From an uncultured Verrucomicrobiota bacterium (GTDB lineage Bacteria > Verrucomicrobiota > Verrucomicrobiia > Chthoniobacterales > SZAS-18): DNA of 13,320 nt. The notes below the pieces were generated by a model, which worked only from the letters and a program-made list of their open reading frames with translations, was not told where the DNA came from and did no database searches. The position numbers were made by a program, and so were the translations under genes. Position 1 is the first letter of the stretch; each line of letters begins with the position of its first letter. Location: assembly GCA_937871685.1 (NCBI GenBank), contig CALMOL010000464.1:1-13320 (forward strand), in the 5' to 3' direction. Shown here one piece after another: positions 1 to 6,132 of the stretch.

Positions 1-1193
1 GCTAGGAGCAGCAGCGCGACGAAGAACGGGCCGAGGCCGTGACGACGCGCGAGCATCATCACGCCGGGGTCGTCGCGCGTGCCCAGCGTCGCCTCGTCGA
101 AGAGGACGCGGCGCACGTTCGGGCCGAGCAGCCAGGCGAGCGCGGCGGAGCTTGGCTCGCGGAAAAGCGCCTCGTTCGTGAGGAAGAAGAAATCGGCCAC
201 GAGCACCAGCGAGCCGCGGCCGAAAGGGCGCTCGATGACCACCGGCCGACCGGCGCGCATGTAGAGCACGCGCCACAAGGGCGGGCCGTCGGTGTCGGTC
301 GGAGGGATGATGAAGTCGAGCGGCGAGTCCGAGCGCCACGGAAGGGTTTCGCGGCCGGTGAGTTCCGGCGAGCGCGCCAGGGCGGGCGTGACGGAGCGCT
401 CCTCGGGGCGAGCCTCCTCGGCATCCTCGCGCTTCTCGCGGCCGCGTTCCTCGCGCCACGCCTTGAAGTCCTGGGGCGGTGCCTTCCAAGGATCGCGGCG
501 GAAATCCGCGCCCCAGCGGCGATCGAGGCGCTCGCCGCGCTCCATGCCGCGGCGCAGGGCTTCGAAGAAGGAGCGCTCGGCGGCATCGTCTTCGTCGTTG
601 TCGGACTTTTTGCGGGCGTCGTCCTTTTTGCCGCCATCCTTTTCCAGACGCTCCCGCTCTCGCTCCTGGGCCTCGCGGCGGCGCGCGGCGGCATCGGGCG
701 TCGGCGTGGGGGAGGCGGCGGGCTTGGAGGAATCGTTGGCCTTCTTGTCGTCCTTGGGCGGAGGCCCGTCGGGGCCGAGCGCGCGCAGCGGCCGAGCGAG
801 GGTGGAGAATCCCAGCACGACGCGCGCTCCGGCGCGGGCGGCCTTCTCGATCTCGTCGAGGCGCTCGGGATCGGGCCGCCAGTTCCAGCGCGCGGGATTT
901 TCGCCGAGCAGGAAGGCGGTGGTGCCCGCGAGGTCCGGCTCGGAACCATCGGGCGGTCGCGACACGCGGGCGAAGGGCCGGAAGGATCGCTCGGCCTGGA
1001 CTTGGTTCCCGGGCAGCTCGCCCAGCGCCTCGAAGAAGGCCTTGGTGCCGAGCGGATCGGCGCGCAGCGTGGAGCCGGCGGAATACACGTCGCCCTCGGA
1101 AAGGCGCAGGCCGATCAATCCCCGCAGCCCCAGGACCAGCAAGAGGCCGAGCGCGGCAAGGAGCCAGCCGGGATGGAGCAGGCGGGACTTCAC
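1..1193 (-). CDS. DUF4350 domain membrane protein (C-terminus cut by window edge)
   Basis: Starts at GTG (1193-1191) and stays open for 397 codons to the left edge, so the C-terminus is missing. An N-terminal hydrophobic anchor (about residues 9-30) is followed by the DUF4350 opening, with YSAGSTLRADPLGTKAFFEAL at about 37-57. A Rossmann-like segment follows (RVVLGFS, about 124-130), and after a long insertion the pattern resumes with VVIERPFGRGSLVLVADFFF (about 318-337) and LFDEATLGT. A second hydrophobic stretch begins at the edge (about 389 onward). The odd part is residues about 145-265, a highly charged Lys/Glu/Asp/Arg-rich linker, also rich in Pro and Ala, inside the domain. The gene lies 40 bp downstream of the DUF4129 gene on the same strand. 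The family usually sits with MoxR ATPase and DUF58 genes; its biochemical role is unknown. No Shine-Dalgarno is visible, and the plus-strand reading frames here are shadows. Confidence 0.85.
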   Translation of the reverse strand, partial: MKSRLLHPGWLLAALGLLLVLGLRGLIGLRLSEGDVYSAGSTLRADPLGTKAFFEALGELPGNQVQAERSFRPFARVSRPPDGSEPDLAGTTAFLLGENPARWNWRPDPERLDEIEKAARAGARVVLGFSTLARPLRALGPDGPPPKDDKKANDSSKPAASPTPTPDAAARRREAQERERERLEKDGGKKDDARKKSDNDEDDAAERSFFEALRRGMERGERLDRRWGADFRRDPWKAPPQDFKAWREERGREKREDAEEARPEERSVTPALARSPELTGRETLPWRSDSPLDFIIPPTDTDGPPLWRVLYMRAGRPVVIERPFGRGSLVLVADFFFLTNEALFREPSSAALAWLLGPNVRRVLFDEATLGTRDDPGVMMLARRHGLGPFFVALLLL

Positions 1194-1197
1194 AGGC

Positions 1198-1220
1198 GAG
1201 ACGTGAGACGTGAGAAGTGG
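1198..1220. repeat. Tandem heptamer repeat, one-sided
   Basis: On the plus strand GAGACGT occurs twice, followed by GAGAAGT and GG. In register this is GTGAGAC, GTGAGAA, GTGG. It has the same 7-bp period, GTGA start and GTGG end as the arms of the elements at 2184, 3573 and 4983, but no inverted partner fits in this 40-bp gap. It sits just upstream of the DUF4350 GTG start. Confidence 0.7.
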
Positions 1221-1233
1221 TCCGAAAGGCCTT

Positions 1234-2271
1234 TCAGGCCGGCAGCGCAGGTGGCAGGGCAGCGGGCGATGCTTCCGGCCGCAGCGCGTCGAAGCGATCC
1301 TGCTCGGTGGCGAAAGTGGCCAGGGTTCCGGCGGTGGCGGGGTGCTCGCCATACCACGGACCCTCGACCAACGCGATGCACGCGGCGAAGGCGTCCGGCC
1401 AACCGGGCTTGCCGCGCGCGGTGGCGCGGCGGCGGAGCTCGAGGAGGTAGTCGCGGTTCGACTTGGCGCGGGTGACGCCGACCACGCCCTCGCGGCCCAG
1501 GCGTGAGAGCACGGCGAGGAAGCGCGCGCGCAGGGCGAGGCGGAATTCCCCCCGCGCCGCCAGCTCGCGGGCGAGGCGCATCCACTCGTCCTCGGGCTGG
1601 TCGGTGGCGAGGGTGGCGCCCTCGCGCAGGTCATCCACGGTGGCCGTGGGCCCCGCGCTGGCGGCCGGCTGCGCGCGCGCGACGCCCCGGCGGCGTTGCC
1701 ATTGGCGGAAGCCGACCCAAGCCGCCGCGCCGACCGCCACGATGAGCAGCAGCCAGAGCAACCCCTCCGCGCTGCCCAGCGCGCCGAACAACGCGCCGAG
1801 CCCGCCCCCGCCGGCGGAGGAAGTGCTCCCGTCGTCGCTCGCGTTGCGCTTGGGGCCGAGCCGTCGAATCCATTGCTGGAAGGCGTCCCACCAATCGGAC
1901 ACGGTCTTGATCGCGTCGCGAAGCCATTGGCCGACGCGGCCGAAAAAACGCTCGGCCGCGCCCTTCTCCACCTTCCCCTGGTCCGGGCGAATCTCGCGCG
2001 GCAATCGCCACGCGAACTCGCGTCGCCCGAGCACCTCGCGCAGCGCGCGGTCGAGGTCGGCCGGAGAAACCTTTGCGCGCGCGGGGGCCGGCTCGGGAGG
2101 CGGCTGCGCGGCGAGGGGGGCGGAGGGGAAAAGGAGAGTGAGAGCGCCGAGGAGGATGAGGGCGGCGCGAAGGAGACAGGAGCGTGAATCGTGAATGGTG
2201 AATCGTGAATCGTGGCGCCGCCCGCATCTGCTGGCGGCGAATCGAAGTGCGCCTGGTCGAGAAATTTTCAT
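1234..2271 (-). CDS. DUF4129 domain membrane protein
   Basis: 345 residues from ATG at 2271-2269. Residues 33-56 (LLRAALILLGALTLLFPSAP) look like a signal peptide or anchor, but they are preceded by about 32 residues that partly translate the adjacent heptamer repeat (HDSRFTIHDSRS). There is no in-frame ATG, GTG or TTG between the repeat and the hydrophobic segment, so the true start is uncertain. A second TM lies at about 170-188. The C-terminal DUF4129 domain (about 236-312) has the family signature: FRLALRARFLAVLSRLGR, then SNRDYLLELR, and a terminal GPWYGEH. The family is thought to act in membrane-associated MoxR/DUF58 or transglutaminase-linked modules, role unproven. A glycine/serine-rich loop (about 145-168) precedes TM2. 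It follows the five-TM gene by 18 bp and precedes the DUF4350 gene. A GTG at 2286 in the same frame is an alternative start. Confidence 0.85.
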   Translation of the reverse strand: MKISRPGALRFAASRCGRRHDSRFTIHDSRSCLLRAALILLGALTLLFPSAPLAAQPPPEPAPARAKVSPADLDRALREVLGRREFAWRLPREIRPDQGKVEKGAAERFFGRVGQWLRDAIKTVSDWWDAFQQWIRRLGPKRNASDDGSTSSAGGGGLGALFGALGSAEGLLWLLLIVAVGAAAWVGFRQWQRRRGVARAQPAASAGPTATVDDLREGATLATDQPEDEWMRLARELAARGEFRLALRARFLAVLSRLGREGVVGVTRAKSNRDYLLELRRRATARGKPGWPDAFAACIALVEGPWYGEHPATAGTLATFATEQDRFDALRPEASPAALPPALPA

Positions 2272-2298
2272 GCTCTGAGCGGCCACGATTCACGATTG
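2184..2298. repeat. Inverted-heptamer element A
   Basis: The left arm is GTGAATC, GTGAATG, GTGAATC, GTGAATC, GTGG (2184-2215). The right arm (2283-2298) is the reverse complement. AATCGTGAATCGTGG at 2201-2215 pairs perfectly with 2283-2297, giving a 15-bp stem around a 67-nt core. The core has its own GCCGCC (2217-2222) / GGCGGC (2233-2238) hairpin. The TGA stop of the upstream five-TM gene (2292-2290) lies in the right arm, and the left arm is translated at the start of the DUF4129 reading frame. Confidence 0.8.
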
Positions 2299-3216
2299 CC
2301 CCGCGCGCCCTGGCTGTCTCGCTTCGCTCGGCTCACCTCCGACCACCCGCAGCAGATCGCGGCCGTCGCGGCGGGATTCGAAGCGGAAGAGGCGCATCAC
2401 GTAGAAGGCGGTGGTCAGCGGGTGGAGGACGAGGTGGGCGAGCGCCAGCGCGGCGGCCAGCGTGGTGGTGTTGAAGAAATAGGCGGCGGCGTTGCGGGTG
2501 GCCTCGCCTTGCGTGCCGAGGAAGGAGTCGGCGAGGATCGGCACGAGGCCGCAGACGAGGAACATGTTGAGGAAGACCGGCGCGGAAAGCAGCGCCACGA
2601 GGCCCAGCGAGCGGAAGTTCTGCCCGGTCCACGCGCGCGCGGCGAGCCGGGCGCGACGCGTGGCCTCGGCGGGCGGCTGGGTGCCGTCGCCCACCGCGGA
2701 AAGATGATGAAAAAAGGCGGCCGCGAAGGCGAAGGGCAGGTTCAGCAGGCCGGCGAGCGGCAGCAGGACGACCTTCAGCGGCTGCCAGCGCGCCTGGAAG
2801 GCGAGCGTGCGCATGGCGCGGCGCCAAGTCCACGGCGGGGCAGGCGCGCCGGCGCAGACGTGGAGCCATTCCGAAGCCGCGGCGGCCTGCCACGCCTTCA
2901 TCCACACGAAGAGCAGCGCGAGGCCGAGCGACGCCTCGACGACGTGGTCGGCGGCGTTGACGTTGCGGCTCATGTCGGCCCAGAACCAAAGGAAGCCGAG
3001 CACGAAGGGCACCGTGCCAAGCGCGTAGAAGGCCCAGCCGCGCGTGGGCGCGGCGCGAAGCAGGTGCGCGCCTTCCTCGATCGTGGCCAGCACCGGGGGC
3101 GCGGCGCCGAAGTTGTCTGGATCGAGTTCCGCCGGCCGACGCCGACGCCGCGCCGACATCGCCGGCAACGCGACGGACGGCATGGGAGGCGCGGGCGGGA
3201 TCGCAGGCATGGGCAA
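2290..3216 (-). CDS. Five-TM conserved membrane protein, unrecognised family
   Basis: 308 residues from TTG (3216-3214), the start chosen because GAGGAG lies 5 nt upstream; ATG at 3210 is the alternative. The proline-rich N-terminus and an Arg cluster (23-27) are followed by a cytosolic-looking segment and about five hydrophobic helices (about 62-80, 92-110, 147-171, 203-228, 246-272). The C-terminal tail ends a helix with FYVMRLFRFE, then DGRDLLRVV. I do not recognise the family. Proteins of this layout occur beside DUF4129/DUF4350 genes. The last residues (EPSEAR) are encoded by a dispersed sequence also found at 5956-5971, and the TGA lies in a heptamer of element A, so the C-terminal tail may be recently altered. 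It is separated from the upstream B-box-like gene by 9 bp. Confidence 0.75.
   Translation of the reverse strand: MPMPAIPPAPPMPSVALPAMSARRRRRPAELDPDNFGAAPPVLATIEEGAHLLRAAPTRGWAFYALGTVPFVLGFLWFWADMSRNVNAADHVVEASLGLALLFVWMKAWQAAAASEWLHVCAGAPAPPWTWRRAMRTLAFQARWQPLKVVLLPLAGLLNLPFAFAAAFFHHLSAVGDGTQPPAEATRRARLAARAWTGQNFRSLGLVALLSAPVFLNMFLVCGLVPILADSFLGTQGEATRNAAAYFFNTTTLAAALALAHLVLHPLTTAFYVMRLFRFESRRDGRDLLRVVGGEPSEARQPGRAGQS
2316..2331 (-). repeat. Dispersed mirror-repeat motif, copy 1
   Basis: On the minus strand this reads CCGAGCGAAGCGAGAC, identical to 5956-5971 on the plus strand. Its core GAGCGAAGCGAG reads the same backwards on one strand, a mirror repeat rather than a hairpin. It encodes the C-terminal EPSEAR of the five-TM protein. 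Confidence 0.6.
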
Positions 3217-3221
3217 GTGCG

Positions 3222-3227
3222 CTCCTC
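3222..3227 (-). promoter_or_regulatory. Shine-Dalgarno GAGGAG for the five-TM gene
   Basis: GAGGAG on the minus strand overlaps the TGA stop of the upstream gene and stands 5 nt before TTG at 3216, against 11 nt before ATG at 3210. It favours the TTG start. It is one of only two good Shine-Dalgarno sequences seen in this window. Confidence 0.55.
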
Positions 3228-3552
3228 ACTTCTTCCCGCCCCACATGGCACCGGAATGCACCACGGACGGGCCGCGCACGAGGAATTGCCCCAGCGCGAA
3301 GAACGCCAGCCACGCCACGAGGAACGACGCGAGGAGCACCAGCGCGCGCCCGCTCGCCCCGGCCAGCCGACGCATCCACGGGCCGGCCTTGGATTCCGGC
3401 CGCTTCGCCGCCGCGCGCAGGCACGAGGAGCAAAGCACGCGGCCATCGTGCTCCGTCACGCACTCGCGGCAGAAGAACCCGCCGCACGCGGGGCAGCGCG
3501 CCGCCGCCTCCCGCGCCGGGTGCAGCGCGCAGCGTTGGACGGAAAGGGTCAT
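3226..3552 (-). CDS. Small B-box-type zinc-finger, single-TM protein
   Basis: 108 residues from ATG at 3552-3550. Residues 8-44 carry a B-box-like zinc-binding pattern: C8, H11, C20, C23, C28, C31, H35, C41, C44. One TM helix follows (about 69-91), then a short tail ending GGKK. The pattern closely matches the middle of the zinc protein at 4356-4967 (C-x2-H-P-x-R/K-x-A, then C-x2-C-G-x-F/L), so the two are probably paralogous modules. Such zinc fingers on membrane anchors are usually protein-interaction platforms; the partner is unknown. The gene is 9 bp from the next gene and lies 20 bp downstream of element B. No Shine-Dalgarno is visible. Confidence 0.75.
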   Translation of the reverse strand: MTLSVQRCALHPAREAAARCPACGGFFCRECVTEHDGRVLCSSCLRAAAKRPESKAGPWMRRLAGASGRALVLLASFLVAWLAFFALGQFLVRGPSVVHSGAMWGGKK

Positions 3553-3572
3553 GGCGAGGGTGGAGAACCGAG

Positions 3573-3698
3573 GTGAATCGTGAGCGGTGAATCGTGGATT
3601 TTAAACCGCGCTGGCGCGCAGAGCAGTCGTCGCAATTATTTGCCACGCCCCGGCGCGGCCTGGAATTTACGATTCACCATTCACGATTCATGATTCAC
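3573..3698. repeat. Inverted-heptamer element B
   Basis: The left arm is GTGAATC, GTGAGCG, GTGAATC, GTGGATT (3573-3600). The right arm is five inverted units, AATTTAC, GATTCAC, CATTCAC, GATTCAT, GATTCAC (3664-3698). The core of about 63 nt contains CCGCGC/GCGCGG inverted segments. It fills most of the 169-bp gap between the 203-residue two-TM gene and the B-box-like gene; nothing else is visible there. Arm sequences are nearly the same as in element A but the core differs. Confidence 0.8.
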
Positions 3699-3721
3699 CG
3701 CTCCCAAAAAATCTCCGCGCT

Positions 3722-4333
3722 TCACGGCGCGGCCGGCGGCAACGAGGTAGAGATGCGCGCGGCCAGGGCTTCGGCGTCGAGCTTGCCCTGGGCCTGCTCG
3801 ACCGCGGCGGCGATCTCGCGGACCACCGGCACCGCCACGCGCAGCCGGCCCAGCGTGGGCAGCGCTTCCGGGCCGAGGGCGGTGTGCAGCGTCACGCGGG
3901 AGGTGGGGCCACGCAGGACATTCACCGTGATCACGACGAGACAAAGAATCGTCAGAACCGCGAAAAAAGCCCACAGTCGCTCCCCGCCGTTGAACCAAGC
4001 TCCCAGCACGGCCAGTCCCCAGATGAATGCCAACGCCCCGAAGACTCCCGTCAGCCAGTGCCAGCGCGACGTGCGCACCAGGTTGATTCCCGTGATCTCG
4101 CGGAAGGCGAAGCGCTTGTAGGTCTCGCTGGTGGCTCCAGTCTCGATCTTGAGCAGGTGGTCCGGGCCGAAATACAGCCGGCCGCCCGGCACAAAGAACA
4201 GCCCGAGGCGCAGCACCGGAGCGCGGCCCGGCAGCCGGCGATAGGCGACCTTGCCCGACGCGGCGACCACGGCGGGCGAAGCCGGGGCAGCGGGTGACTC
4301 GATGGCGCTGGGAGAAGGAGCGACTTCAGGCAT
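3722..4333 (-). CDS. Two-TM membrane protein with possible PH-like fold
   Basis: 203 residues from ATG at 4333. An Ala/Pro/Ser-rich leader (1-25) precedes a beta-rich stretch with LYFGPDHLLKIE and FREITGINLVRT (about 53-88). A TM hairpin follows (about 92-114 and 118-140), then a second soluble part with SRVTLHTALGPEALPTLGRL and a terminal helix (about 145-190). The pattern of strands, an inserted TM hairpin and a final helix resembles bacterial PH-like membrane proteins, but this is a guess from pattern only. The gene starts 22 bp after the zinc-ribbon gene and is clearly in the same transcription unit. No Shine-Dalgarno is visible. Confidence 0.7.
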   Translation of the reverse strand: MPEVAPSPSAIESPAAPASPAVVAASGKVAYRRLPGRAPVLRLGLFFVPGGRLYFGPDHLLKIETGATSETYKRFAFREITGINLVRTSRWHWLTGVFGALAFIWGLAVLGAWFNGGERLWAFFAVLTILCLVVITVNVLRGPTSRVTLHTALGPEALPTLGRLRVAVPVVREIAAAVEQAQGKLDAEALAARISTSLPPAAP

Positions 4334-4355
4334 CGGTGAGAAGGCGGCGGCCGGT

Positions 4356-4967
4356 TCAGCGCCGGAAGCGCGTGGCCAGGAAAATGAAGTAGATGACCAT
4401 CGCCCACCCCACGAGCTGGGCCAGGGCCAGCAGGCCGGCCACCACGAAGCGCCAGCGATTGTAGGGCAGGAGCGCCTGCCGCGGCGTGCGCCATTTGGCC
4501 ACCACCAGCCACAGCGCGGCCGACGCGGTGAAGAAGGTGAAATACGCCCCGATCAGCGTGAACGGCGGCACCACGGTGAGCAGGAATGCCATGTTGTCGA
4601 AGCGCGTGTGCCGCACGCGCAGCGCGTCGAGCCGCCCTTTCTTCTTCCCCTCGCTCAGGCACGACGGGCACAGGTGCCGGCTATCCAGCTCGCAGTCACA
4701 AAGGGCGCAGAGAAAGCGCCCGCACGCGTCGCAGGGCACGGCGGCTTTGCGCGTAGGATGGAAGAAGCAGGCTGCCAGAGTCGGGTCCGCGAGAATTTCC
4801 CCGGCCGCGCCGGCCCGCGGCCCGTGGATGAGCGCGGGAAAGGCGCGCACCAGGACCAACGTGCCACAGCGCGGGCAGGGCGCCGGTTCATCGCGCTGCA
4901 GCAGTTCCGTCGTCAGCGGGAACCCGCAGCTCGGGCACTGCCGAAGATCGGGAGGAAGGAAGGGAAT
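4356..4967 (-). CDS. Zinc-ribbon plus B-box-like membrane protein (start codon uncertain)
   Basis: The C-terminal part (from TTG at 4859) has a B-box-like module, C-x2-H-P, then CDAC, CALCDC, H, CPSC, and two TM helices (about 128-156 and 174-198 counted from 4967). The same frame stays open upstream and encodes a further complete ribbon, QCPSCGFP (codons 10-17) and PCPRCGT (codons 30-36). A start at TTG would destroy this ribbon. There is no ATG, GTG, TTG or CTG between the ribbon and the upstream in-frame stop; the only near-cognate codon at a sensible place is ATT at 4967-4965. I therefore extend the gene to 4967. An annotation pipeline would probably call 4859. The gene lies 22 bp upstream of the two-TM gene and just downstream of element C. 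Function unknown; likely a zinc-stabilised interaction domain on a membrane anchor. Confidence 0.7.
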   Translation of the reverse strand: MPFLPPDLRQCPSCGFPLTTELLQRDEPAPCPRCGTLVLVRAFPALIHGPRAGAAGEILADPTLAACFFHPTRKAAVPCDACGRFLCALCDCELDSRHLCPSCLSEGKKKGRLDALRVRHTRFDNMAFLLTVVPPFTLIGAYFTFFTASAALWLVVAKWRTPRQALLPYNRWRFVVAGLLALAQLVGWAMVIYFIFLATRFRR

Positions 4968-4982
4968 GGCGGGGGAAGGAAA

Positions 4983-5105
4983 GTTGAGGGTTGAAGGTTG
5001 AGAGAAGGGAGCTGGATTCCAGTCGGAAGCTTTTCACGGAATGCGGGCGAGGCGGCGAGCGCGAGATTCCTCCCGCGCCCGCTTCTCTCAACCCTCAACC
5101 TCACC
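4983..5105. repeat. Inverted-heptamer element C
   Basis: The left arm is GTTGAGG, GTTGAAG, GTTGAGA (4983-5003). The right arm is TCTCAAC, CCTCAAC, CTCACC (5086-5105). 4989-5007 pairs with 5082-5100 over 19 bp with one mismatch. The core holds further inverted pairs: CTGGATTCCAG (5012-5022), GGAAT (5038-5042)/ATTCC (5066-5070), and GCGGGCG (5043-5049)/CGCCCGC (5076-5082). The TGA stop of the RDD gene (5103-5101) is inside the right arm. Confidence 0.8.
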
Positions 5106-5910
5106 GGACGAAGACCACGCGCGTGTTTACCATCATGTCGTGCAGGGCGCGCTTCTCGGTGTCCGTGCCGGCCAGGATGTAGCCGATGCCGAGGGTCAGG
5201 CCGCTCACGATCGTGGCGAGCGAGCGCAGCAGGGCGCGACCGTAGGTGAGCGATGTGCCGTCGGCGTTCACAACCCGAATGCCCAGCGCCATCTTGCCCG
5301 GCGTTTGGCCGCGCCATCCGAGGAAAAGGGTCGTGTAGGCCAGACTGGCCGCCATCCCCAACAGCGCCGAGAGGATGATCCCGATGTAGGACGTGCTCCG
5401 GCCGAAGAACAGCATGACCACCAGGCTGATGACCGTCGAGATGATGTAGAGGGCCACTTGGTCCAGCAGGGTCGCGGCGACGCGCACCCAGAAGCCGGCG
5501 AAGCGCTGCTCGCCCGGCATCTCCTGGCCCTGGCGCAGGCGCTGGAGGTAGAGCGGCTTGCATTCGGCGCACACGCGGCGGCCGTCGAGCGTGATCTGCT
5601 CGTCCACCGGTTTGAAGCGGTTGCACACGTCGCACAGCGCGGTGGGCGGCAGCAGCTCGCCGAAGGGATTGGCCGCCGCTGCTTCCTCGGGCGATGGCGC
5701 AGCCGCGGGCGCCGGAGCCATCGCCAAGCCCGAGGGCTCGCCCGCAGCCAGCAGCGAGGGCGCGGCTTCGCCCAGGGGCTTCCAGCCGTCCTGCCCCGCG
5801 CGCCACACGAGCGTGGCGGGGCCGGCGCGCCCGACCTGGACCAAGCTGCGGAGTTGCTCGTCGGACACAGGGCCGGCCTGCTGATTGTTTTCGGCGTAGA
5901 ACCAATCCAT
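5101..5910 (-). CDS. GYF_2 / zinc-finger / RDD family membrane protein
   Basis: 269 residues from ATG at 5910. Residues 1-48 form a GYF_2 domain (WFYAENNQQAGPVSDEQL, then GPATLVWRAGQDGWKPLGE). After an Ala/Pro linker, C93-x2-C96 and C114-x2-C117 make a four-cysteine zinc site (CDVC, CAEC). The RDD domain (about 134-269) has the opening RVAATLLDQ, TM helices at about 147-169 and 174-198, the signature GQTPGKMALGIRVV (201-214), and a last helix at about 230-248. GYF_2 domains bind proline-rich peptides, so the proline-rich tails of the neighbouring membrane proteins are candidate partners (inference). It is the first gene of the minus-strand unit and is divergent from the TonB receptor gene. 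A longer in-frame start at 5985 would begin inside non-conserved sequence, so ATG 5910 is preferred. No Shine-Dalgarno is visible. Confidence 0.9.
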   Translation of the reverse strand: MDWFYAENNQQAGPVSDEQLRSLVQVGRAGPATLVWRAGQDGWKPLGEAAPSLLAAGEPSGLAMAPAPAAAPSPEEAAAANPFGELLPPTALCDVCNRFKPVDEQITLDGRRVCAECKPLYLQRLRQGQEMPGEQRFAGFWVRVAATLLDQVALYIISTVISLVVMLFFGRSTSYIGIILSALLGMAASLAYTTLFLGWRGQTPGKMALGIRVVNADGTSLTYGRALLRSLATIVSGLTLGIGYILAGTDTEKRALHDMMVNTRVVFVR

Positions 5911-5955
5911 GAAGGAGAAAGAATCGCTTGGACCAAGGGGGAATAGGAAGCTCAA

Positions 5956-5971
5956 CCGAGCGAAGCGAGAC
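5956..5971 (+). repeat. Dispersed mirror-repeat motif, copy 2
   Basis: CCGAGCGAAGCGAGAC, identical to the reverse complement of 2316-2331. It lies between the RDD and receptor genes. Confidence 0.55.
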
Positions 5972-6031
5972 GACCACTCAAGCAATCATCGGCAGAAAGC
6001 AGCCAACCTCGAAGCAGGAAAGCGGGGCGAC

Positions 6032-6049
6032 AAGGCCGACCACGGCCTT
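6032..6049 (+). other. Short perfect hairpin in receptor leader
   Basis: AAGGCCG, loop ACCA, CGGCCTT: a 7-bp perfect stem. It is followed by a pyrimidine-rich stretch ending in TTTT (6061-6064), which could act as a weak terminator or attenuator in the plus direction. No function is shown. Confidence 0.4.
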
Positions 6050-6061
6050 CTCTATCCTCGT

Positions 6062-6112
6062 TTTGCCGACTTGGGGCAGGACGAAAGCCGCCGAAGCCAA
6101 GCTGTCGGCAAA
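6062..6112 (+). other. Long inverted repeat just before the receptor start
   Basis: TTTGCCGAC (6062-6070) pairs perfectly with GTCGGCAAA (6104-6112), and TTGG/CCAA continue the stem after a 3-nt bulge. It ends 20 bp before ATG 6133, so folding could affect translation of the receptor. It does not match the cobalamin riboswitch conserved boxes I know. Confidence 0.45.
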
Positions 6113-6132
6113 TTCATCTTGCCGTGGTGAGA

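Larger units (their letters stand above)
5911..6132. promoter_or_regulatory. Divergent intergenic region, structured leader of the receptor gene
   Basis: About 220 bp separate the divergent RDD and receptor genes, so both promoters should be here. I see no convincing -35/-10 pair and no clear Fur box. On the receptor side there are two successive inverted repeats: AAGGCCG/CGGCCTT with a 4-nt loop (6032-6049), and TTTGCCGAC/GTCGGCAAA (6062-6070/6104-6112) with a nested TTGG/CCAA. Confidence 0.5.

Noticed and set aside
39..1475. Long plus-strand open frame of 478 codons and several others across 1-2200
   Set aside because: They are opposite-strand shadows of the DUF4350 and DUF4129 genes, whose family motifs lie on the minus strand; the plus frames have arginine/glycine-rich, unstructured composition.
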